A DNA stretch of 64,000 nucleotides from Clostridia bacterium (GTDB taxonomy: Bacteria > Bacillota > Clostridia > Oscillospirales > Acutalibacteraceae), in NCBI GenBank assembly GCA_017468425.1, contig JAFUIO010000025.1:1-64000 (forward strand), given 5' to 3'. Positions within the stretch are counted from its first letter, which is position 1. Every line of letters starts with the position of its first letter. Position numbers and translations under genes: made by a program. A model generated the notes under the pieces. The model worked only from the letters and a program-made list of their open reading frames with translations. It did no database searches and had not been told where the DNA came from. This document shows positions 58,629-64,000 of the stretch, piece after piece.

Positions 58629-59173
58629 ATGTTTTGTAAAAATGTGGCATGGAAATTGACGAAAATACTAAATTTTGTTCTAAATGTGGCGCAACGCTTA
58701 ATCAGTGCGACCAACAGCATAATAATCCGATGCCACCACCGCCACAGATTAATATAGAATACAATTCATACGATTCAAGCGGAAAGGGGAAATCGAAGGG
58801 ATTCGGACAAACAATTTTAAATTTGTTTGCATCTAAAGTTGGCAAAATTGCGTTGACAATTATCATTGGCATGATTGTGTGGGGCGTAATGATTAGTTTT
58901 ATGATAAATGAAAATGTTCCTTTCCTGTTTGTTACTATTGCTGTGTGTGCTTTCTTCGGGTGGAAAAGTTTGAATAAAATTACTTCTAAAATATTTTTGT
59001 GGATGAATTTTGTTGGTTGGATTATTTATTTTGTGGTAAAGGGTTTTCTTTCAGTACTTGTTGGTTGGGTTATTGCTCCGTTTAAAATAGCAAGCATGAT
59101 TTCTGAATATGCAATTAAGGTTCTTGGAGCTTCTGCAAAATATATACAGAACAGTCATGATTCAAAAAAATGA
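58629..59173 (+). pseudogene. Zinc-ribbon membrane protein gene with an early frameshift
   Basis: The ribosome binding site AAGGAG (58614-58619) is nine bases from ATG 58629, which reads MFCKN and then loses frame; the frame starting at ATG 58649 reads MEIDENTKFCSKCGATLNQ. Adding one T after 58643 would give MFCKNCGMEIDENTKFCSKC, the canonical double-CxxC zinc ribbon. So one base has been lost. The rest is intact: a Pro/Gln linker, then two to three membrane helices (TIIIGMIVWGVMISFMI; VTIAVCAFFGW; FVGWIIYFVVKGFLSVL). Without a fix, translation could restart at ATG 58649 and give a protein with only half a zinc ribbon. A sequencing error is possible. Confidence 0.75.
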
Positions 59174-59208
59174 TATATATTTCAGTTAAATAGAATTATG
59201 AGGTATAT

Positions 59209-59727
59209 ATGATGGTTCCTGTTTATTTCTTTACGGGATTTGATGTGTTAATAGTACTGGCTATGTTTGCTATTCCGATATTAGGAATGGGAATGGGTTT
59301 GCTTGAAGCTGCGAAATGGCTAATGGGAAATTCCGAAAGAGTCGTTGCTATAGTTTTGATGATTTTTTTGTTAATAGCGGTACTGACATATCTTTTTTCC
59401 AAAAATATTCGATATGCAGTATCTGTGTTTGTAGGAATGCCGTTTTATCTTGTTAATCCGGTGATGACTTTTGCCAGTACATGGTTATCAGCCGGGGGTG
59501 AGGACGGCAATCTCTTTGAGATAATCTGTTCTTTGTTTTGTGCAGTATTGATGGGGCTTATATCCTTTGCTGTATCAACATTGTTTTTGATTGTGTCAAT
59601 GAATGGCTTCACCGGACTATTTGATTCAGATGAGGATGATACGCGTAGACCAATAACTTTTGTAATCCAAAACATAATAATTTTTATAGGACAAATGATT
59701 GCGACCGGGTTTTGGAGTTCTTTATAA
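59209..59727 (+). CDS. Four-helix membrane protein (172 aa)
   Basis: The protein has about five hydrophobic segments (VLIVLAMFAIPILGMGMGLL; VVAIVLMIFLLIAVLTYLF; YAVSVFVGMPFYLVNPVMTF; IICSLFCAVLMGLISFAVSTLFLIV split; FVIQNIIIFIGQMIATGFW) and short loops, one of them acidic (DSDEDDTRR). Family not recognised. It lies 35 bases after the frameshifted zinc-ribbon gene in the same direction, with GAGG before its ATG, so both form the operon opposite the XRE regulator. The two membrane proteins may work together. A terminator follows. Confidence 0.65.
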   Translation: MMVPVYFFTGFDVLIVLAMFAIPILGMGMGLLEAAKWLMGNSERVVAIVLMIFLLIAVLTYLFSKNIRYAVSVFVGMPFYLVNPVMTFASTWLSAGGEDGNLFEIICSLFCAVLMGLISFAVSTLFLIVSMNGFTGLFDSDEDDTRRPITFVIQNIIIFIGQMIATGFWSSL

Positions 59728-59730
59728 AAA

Positions 59731-59770
59731 TCACCGCTGAAGTTTTTAAATGACTTCAGCGGCTTTGTCT
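59731..59770. terminator. Bidirectional terminator between convergent genes
   Basis: CACCGCTGAAGT, loop TTTTAAATG, ACTTCAGCGG followed by CTTTGTCTTTTTTT. Serves the membrane-protein operon and the GH20 gene on the other strand. Confidence 0.85.
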
Positions 59771-59777
59771 TTTTTTA

Positions 59778-61178
59778 TTATCTTTTAGAACACCAATATT
59801 TAATTGTACAACCAAGTCTTTTGAACGGGTTGGGGTTTACATCTTTTAAATCAGCAGGGTTGATTCCCATTGATTTGAAATACGGATAAAGTGTTTTAAG
59901 ATTTTCATAAAATCTTCCGTAATTTTTATTCTTATTTTCAGTCCAGCCGATTTCTGCAACGGCACAGATTCTTGGGAAAAGCATAAAAGAAAGCTTATTA
60001 AAATCTCTTATATATTCTGACCACGCAGGAGTTTCAACTCCAAGCAGATTTTCTGTTTTCTCTGCAGAGAAACTGTAGACTTTTTTAAGCGGTGTCATAT
60101 GGTAAGGATAATCAGAATAAAAATGGAAGAAATCTGATTCGATATATTTGCCGCCGTCACTTATAAAGTTTTCCATAATTTTTTTATCGTGAAGCCAATG
60201 CTGAATGACAGTGGTTTCAGGATTTATTTTTCCGCTTTTGAGAGTGTCATTCCACATAATGGGAGTTTTATTTTTGGCGAGCAGATATTCTGCAATTCTG
60301 TTCATAAAATATCCCTGAAGCTGGTGGAAGTTTTCAAGATTTTCGCTCGCAAGTTTTTTTCTGCAGTCTTCGCAATTTTTCCATTTTGTTTTCGGCACTT
60401 CGTCGCCGCCGATGTGAAAATATTCTGACGGGAAAAGCGGAATGATTTCATCCAGAAGTTCAAAAATAAATTCATAAGCTTCTTCGTTTCCCGCACAGAG
60501 AATTTCAGGGAAAATTCCTTGCTTCATACATACGTCAATTTTTTTCTTTTCACAGGAAAGTTCAGGGTATGACGCAATAATTGCCATAGTATGACCGGGT
60601 AAATCAATTTCGGGAATAACTTCAATAAATCTCTCTTTGCAGTATGAAACAATATCTTTGATTTCATCTTGTGTGAAATACCCACCGTGAGGTTTTCCTT
60701 CGTTTGTACCGCCGAAAAGCGAATTTTTTCTGTGAGAGCCTATTTCATTAAGAAGCGGAAATTTTTTGCTTTCAATGCGGAATCCCTGGTCATCGCTTAA
60801 ATGGAAATGAAAAACATTCATTTTGAGATATGCTGCGACATCGATAATTTTTTTGATTTCGTCTACTGTTAAAAAGTGACGGCAAGGGTCAAGCATAAAA
60901 CCTCTGTGAGAAAACTGAGGTTTATCTTTTATAATGCAATCAGGAATTTCTTCTCCTGAATTTTTAAATTGTTCAAGAGTTTTTTCTGCATAAAACTTTC
61001 CTTGATTTTCAGAAAAACTCACTGTGATTTTTCCGTTTTTGATTTCAATTCTGTATTCATCTTTTGCAAAATTGTTTTCTTGTCTTTCAAAATTGATTTC
61101 AGAAAAATTTATGTCACTTTTGTTTTCGGAAAATTTTACTTCGTTGGGATAAGGGATAAGCGGTAAACTTTTATTCAT
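59778..61178 (-). CDS. GH20 beta-N-acetylhexosaminidase
   Basis: The 466-residue enzyme has a short N-terminal beta domain and a GH20 TIM barrel: FSHRGFMLDPCRHFLTVDEI (about 88-107), MNVFHFHLSDDQGFRIESKK (about 115-134), VIPEIDLPGHTMAIIASYPE (about 188-207), FHIGGDEVP with the catalytic Asp-Glu pair (about 246-254) and IMWNDTL (about 306-312). The GH20 reaction releases terminal GlcNAc or GalNAc from glycans by substrate-assisted catalysis. No signal peptide is seen, so it works inside on imported oligosaccharides. It is 58 bases downstream of the GH3 gene, separated by a terminator. Confidence 0.93.
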   Translation of the reverse strand: MNKSLPLIPYPNEVKFSENKSDINFSEINFERQENNFAKDEYRIEIKNGKITVSFSENQGKFYAEKTLEQFKNSGEEIPDCIIKDKPQFSHRGFMLDPCRHFLTVDEIKKIIDVAAYLKMNVFHFHLSDDQGFRIESKKFPLLNEIGSHRKNSLFGGTNEGKPHGGYFTQDEIKDIVSYCKERFIEVIPEIDLPGHTMAIIASYPELSCEKKKIDVCMKQGIFPEILCAGNEEAYEFIFELLDEIIPLFPSEYFHIGGDEVPKTKWKNCEDCRKKLASENLENFHQLQGYFMNRIAEYLLAKNKTPIMWNDTLKSGKINPETTVIQHWLHDKKIMENFISDGGKYIESDFFHFYSDYPYHMTPLKKVYSFSAEKTENLLGVETPAWSEYIRDFNKLSFMLFPRICAVAEIGWTENKNKNYGRFYENLKTLYPYFKSMGINPADLKDVNPNPFKRLGCTIKYWCSKR

Positions 61179-61192
61179 AAAATCACACTTTC

Positions 61193-61220
61193 AAAAAAAG
61201 GGTTGCAGAAGCAACCCTTT
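61193..61220 (-). terminator. Terminator between the GH3 and GH20 genes
   Basis: Minus-strand AAAGGGTTGC, loop TTCT, GCAACCCTTT and a U run. It separates the GH3 gene from GH20, which has no clear promoter of its own, so read-through may supply GH20. Confidence 0.9.
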
Positions 61221-61236
61221 TACTTGTTTTGTTACA

Positions 61237-63669
61237 TCAGATCTGTTTTAATTTGCCGAGATTCTTGATAAGATTCGGAACACCTTTGAAAATGATTTTC
61301 AGACCCTTGCACATTTTGTCTTCGTTAAGAATAACAAGAAGACCGTTTGCCATATCAGGACTGAAAAGACCGAAACTCATTGAGATGAAGTTCTTAATCG
61401 GTGTCTGCAGAGCAACGGCACCCATAAGAGTATCTTCGCCAAGGAATTTCTTGAGCATTCTGTTAAGTCTTCCGCCCCACTTGCCGTCTGCTGCATCTTC
61501 AAGGGTGTTAAGGAAGTTAAGGGGCTGGCTCTTATCTCTCTGTGAGGGAGGAAGTGCTTTGCCGTAAACAGCAACAAATTCTTCGTCTTTAACGCCTGTG
61601 ATGTCAGCACCGTAATAACAGGGAGCTGATTTGCTGTAATCAGGAATTTCTGCTTCAACAGTTGATTCAACGTAAACTGATGTTTCGAGCTTTATGTCAC
61701 GGCTTGAAGCACCTACGAGAATTCTGAAATCACCGCTTTCAACGTGCCAGTCGTGAATGTTTACGTTGTAGTAAGCAAAAGCACGTTTGTCAAGGCTGAT
61801 TGAAACTTCTTTTTCTTCACCTGCTTTGAGGAATACTTTCTTAAAGCCTTTAAGCTCTTTAACGGGGCGGTAAATTGTGCTTTCAACGTCGCTTACATAA
61901 AGCTGAGCAATTTCGGCACCGTCAACTGAGCCTGTATTTTTAATTTTAAATGAAACAGTAACTGTATCAGTATCTTTGATTTTATCTGCAGAAACTTTTA
62001 CATCGCTGTATTCAAATGTTGTGTATGAAAGACCGTGACCGAAGGGGAAACGTACTTCTTTCTTTGCAGTGTCGTAGTATTTGTAGCCTACATAAATGCC
62101 TTCTCTGTATTCAACTGAAACAGATGTGCCGGGGAAATAATTGTAGCTTGAGTTATCTTTGAGTGAAAGGGGATATGTTTCGGCAAGCTTACCGCTGGGG
62201 TTAACGTCACCGAAAATAATATCGCAAACGGCACTTCCGCCTGCCTGACCTGTAAGGAACATATTGAGAATTGAAGGAACTTTGTCTGCCCAGGGCATTT
62301 CGATTGTAGCACCGCCTGAAAGCACAACAACAACATTTTTGTTTACTTTAAGAACTTCGTCAACAAGTTTATTGTGAAGTTCAGGTATATTAAGGTGCTT
62401 TCTGTCGTTACCTTCAGTTTCATATTCATCTGTAAGACCGATGAAGAGAAGTGCAACTTCTGCATCTTTTGCAGCGTTGACTGCTTCTGAAATATAAACT
62501 TCGTCGCTCTTTCTGCCTTTTTTGCTTGTTGAATAACCCTGTGCGTAATTGAAGTTGATTCCCATATCTGTAAGTGTGGAATATGCTGAGTCAAGGTTGA
62601 TGGGGTTAATAAGTGAAGAACCTGCACCCTGATATCTGGGTGTTTTTGCCATTTCACCGATAACTGCAATTTTTGCATTCTTTTTAAGGGGAAGAAGGTT
62701 GTTATCGTTCTTCATAAGAACCATACACTGAGTTGCAATTTCACGTGCAATTTTGTGATGTTCTTTGGGATCATATGTATAATTGCCAAGGCTCTTTTCT
62801 GCTTTTTCAACAAGGTTGAGAATTCTTGTGCATGCAGTGTCGAGAACGCTCTCGTCAAGAGTGCCGTTTTTAACTGCTTCCACAATCTTACGTGCACCTT
62901 CGCCTGAAGATGTGGGCATTTCGATTTCCTGACCTGCAATAAGTCCGGGAACACGTTCGTTTTCTGCACCCCAGTCTGTAATTACAAGGTTTTCAAAGCC
63001 CCAGTTATCACGGAGTACATCAGTGAGAAGCCATTTGTTTTCTGCACCGTAAGTGCCGTTAACGCGGTTGTAGCAACACATTACTGTCCAGGGCTGTGCT
63101 TTTTTTACAGCAATTTCGAAAGGAAGAAGATATGTTTCGCGGAGTGTTCTTTCGTCAATTACTGCGTTGACAGTCATTCTGTGTGTTTCCTGGTTGTTAG
63201 CAGCGTAGTGCTTGAGAGATGTGCCGATGCCTTTACTCTGAACACCGTTTACAAAAGCTGCTGACATTTCACCTGCAAGCACGCCGTCTTCTGAAAAATA
63301 TTCAAAGTTTCTGCCGCAGAGTGGTGAACGTTTTATGTTAGTGCCGGGGCCGAGAAGAACTGAAACCTGTTCTTTCAGGCATTCGTCACCGAGTGCCTGA
63401 CCCATTTTATAAATAAGATCTGTATCCCATGAACAAGCGGTTGCTGATGCTGTGGGGAAGCAAATTGCCGGAACGCCTTTGAGAAGGTCGTTGTTTTCTT
63501 CAGGGTTGCCTTTTTTACGGATTCCGTGAGGTCCGTCATTGAACGCAATTGAGCGAAGTCCCAGTCTTTCTATCGGCTGGCTGTGCCAATAGTCAAGGCC
63601 ATCGCAAAGACTTGCTTTTTCTTCAAGTGTCATTTTGCGGAGCATTTCCTGATATTTATTTTCTGACAA
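61237..63669 (-). CDS. GH3 family beta-glycosidase
   Basis: The 810-residue enzyme shows the GH3 features: N-terminal TIM-barrel domain with LGLRSIAFNDGPHGIR (about 37-52), GRNFEYFSEDGVLAGEM (about 118-134), GTSLKHYAANNQETHR (about 149-164) and the nucleophile motif NLVITDWGAEN (Asp near residue 233), then the (alpha/beta)6 domain (TPRYQGAGSS; LFIGLTDEYETEGNDRKHL) and a fibronectin-III-like domain (FGHGLSYTTFEYSDVKVSAD). The family cleaves beta-glucosides, xylosides or N-acetylglucosaminides. It has no signal peptide, and a C-terminal helical extension (about 120 residues) of unknown function ends IIFKGVPNLIKNLGKLKQ. It has its own promoter. Confidence 0.95.
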   Translation of the reverse strand: MSENKYQEMLRKMTLEEKASLCDGLDYWHSQPIERLGLRSIAFNDGPHGIRKKGNPEENNDLLKGVPAICFPTASATACSWDTDLIYKMGQALGDECLKEQVSVLLGPGTNIKRSPLCGRNFEYFSEDGVLAGEMSAAFVNGVQSKGIGTSLKHYAANNQETHRMTVNAVIDERTLRETYLLPFEIAVKKAQPWTVMCCYNRVNGTYGAENKWLLTDVLRDNWGFENLVITDWGAENERVPGLIAGQEIEMPTSSGEGARKIVEAVKNGTLDESVLDTACTRILNLVEKAEKSLGNYTYDPKEHHKIAREIATQCMVLMKNDNNLLPLKKNAKIAVIGEMAKTPRYQGAGSSLINPINLDSAYSTLTDMGINFNYAQGYSTSKKGRKSDEVYISEAVNAAKDAEVALLFIGLTDEYETEGNDRKHLNIPELHNKLVDEVLKVNKNVVVVLSGGATIEMPWADKVPSILNMFLTGQAGGSAVCDIIFGDVNPSGKLAETYPLSLKDNSSYNYFPGTSVSVEYREGIYVGYKYYDTAKKEVRFPFGHGLSYTTFEYSDVKVSADKIKDTDTVTVSFKIKNTGSVDGAEIAQLYVSDVESTIYRPVKELKGFKKVFLKAGEEKEVSISLDKRAFAYYNVNIHDWHVESGDFRILVGASSRDIKLETSVYVESTVEAEIPDYSKSAPCYYGADITGVKDEEFVAVYGKALPPSQRDKSQPLNFLNTLEDAADGKWGGRLNRMLKKFLGEDTLMGAVALQTPIKNFISMSFGLFSPDMANGLLVILNEDKMCKGLKIIFKGVPNLIKNLGKLKQI

Positions 63670-63707
63670 TTAAATCACCATTCTTTCCCATAATAATTTA
63701 TATAATT

Positions 63708-63736
63708 ATGATAACAGTTATTTCAATAAAAGTCAA
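63708..63736 (-). promoter_or_regulatory. Promoter for the GH3 gene
   Basis: Minus-strand TTGACT (63736-63731), 17-base spacer, TATCAT (63713-63708). It is divergent from the T-box promoter. Confidence 0.75.
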
Positions 63737-63746
63737 TGAAATATCC

Positions 63747-63775
63747 TTGACAGAGTTCAAAAGAGGTGATATAAT
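63747..63775 (+). promoter_or_regulatory. Promoter of the T-box-controlled gene
   Basis: TTGACA (63747-63752), 17-base spacer, TATAAT (63770-63775): full consensus. Transcription should start near 63782. Confidence 0.95.
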
Positions 63776-63781
63776 TCAGGT

Positions 63782-64000
63782 ATATTGAAACAATACAGGA
63801 AATCGAAGACGGAGAAGGCTGTTTTCAACTGCTTTTTTTCAGAGAGCGTCCGACATCGGCTGAAATCGGATGTAAAAAAGAGAGAACAGTTACCGCTCCC
63901 GAGAGCTGCCGAAAGCATTGATTAAGGCAGACGTGTGACCTGCGTTAAAGGTTATTGAGTGGTCACTTTTGTGGCAATACGGGTGGAACCGTGGGCAGAC
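63782..64000 (+). promoter_or_regulatory. T-box leader, probably threonine-specific (cut by window end)
   Basis: The leader holds the Stem I distal element TTCAGAGAGC...GCTGAAATC, then the specifier region GAACAGTTACCGCTCCCGAG with ACC (Thr) at 63892-63894 followed by G and CTCCCGAG, a stem III GTGACC (63935-63940) with GGTCAC (63961-63966), and the T-box GGGTGGAACCGTGG (63981-63994). The variable base after TGG is A, matching tRNAs with U73 such as tRNA-Thr, tRNA-Gly or tRNA-Cys; with ACC this points to Thr. Uncharged tRNA binding would allow read-through. The downstream gene (probably thrS) is outside the window. Confidence 0.9.

Noticed and set aside
1-64000. CRISPR array, prophage, rRNA or tRNA genes
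   Set aside because: No regular direct repeats with spacers, no phage structural or integrase genes, and no tRNA-like cloverleaf or rRNA motifs were seen on reading the window.

Overview
The window is chromosomal DNA of a low-GC, monoderm Bacillota, most likely a gut-type Clostridia (Oscillospirales/Ruminococcaceae-like). Supporting signs are strong AGGAGG-type ribosome binding sites, TTGACA-17-TATAAT promoters, U-run terminators, a T-box leader, an Asp23/YloV(FakA)/RecG/LuxS block, LytR-CpsA-Psr, 3D-domain and DUF4474 proteins, a dockerin protein and a sortase-type IPETG protein. No rRNA, tRNA, CRISPR array, prophage or full-size IS was seen. The order of genes suggests a stable chromosome with many small independent operons.

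Layout. 1-3.6 kb: small genes of unknown function, including a zinc-ribbon membrane protein with internal duplications and a lipoprotein. 3.7-7.2 kb: secreted beta-helix protein, then an APH-like kinase with an AraC regulator. 7.2-9.1 kb: a membrane-spanning XRE regulator divergent from a leader-peptide attenuator (MFFISIRRRRR) that controls a SAM methyltransferase; this is the most interesting regulatory unit. 9.2-14.9 kb: secreted double beta-helix protein, TIM-barrel glycosidase-like protein, an XRE regulator and a WbsX/GH99-like protein. 15-17.7 kb: PadR-HAAS-membrane protein operon with a palindromic operator over its -10. 17.8-23.1 kb: a phosphoesterase, a sialidase-fold protein with an organophosphate-type transporter, a GPH sugar symporter and a Dabb protein directly downstream of RNase P RNA (23.1-23.5 kb). 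23.6-30.3 kb: LCP cell-wall ligase, zinc-ribbon membrane protein, purple-acid-phosphatase-like protein, V8-like protease and an Ig-like lipoprotein. 30.4-35.0 kb: a five-gene minus-strand operon of three tandem metallophosphoesterases followed by azlCD. 35.1-39.1 kb: SurA-N-like lipoprotein, C_GCAxxG_C_C protein and a large papain-family protease. 39.2-43.5 kb: rmlA-rmlC-rmlD (no rmlB here), convergent with an asparagine synthetase. 43.9-50.9 kb: cell-envelope proteins, namely a DUF348/3D-domain protein, a very highly expressed FIVAR/dockerin giant with a structured leader, a DUF4474 protein and an acidic sortase-anchored protein. 51.4-57.6 kb: M20 peptidase, then the asp23-fakA-recG-luxS operon. 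57.6-58.2 kb: a 532-bp inverted-repeat-ended element carrying a DUF559 nuclease gene. 58.2-59.7 kb: an XRE regulator divergent from a frameshifted zinc-ribbon gene and a membrane protein. 59.8-63.7 kb: GH20 hexosaminidase and GH3 glycosidase on the minus strand. 63.7-64 kb: a threonine-type T-box leader cut by the window edge.

How the genes work together (inference): the extracellular beta-helix, glycosidase, sialidase-fold, hexosaminidase and GH3 genes with two sugar-type transporters fit scavenging of host or plant glycans in dispersed small operons rather than one polysaccharide utilisation locus. The rml, LCP, 3D-domain, dockerin, IPETG and DUF4474 genes serve envelope construction. Several exported or phosphatase-like proteins end in a short amphipathic helix, which may be a shared localisation feature. 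Start codons were chosen by ribosome binding site and family alignment from memory; no database search was run.
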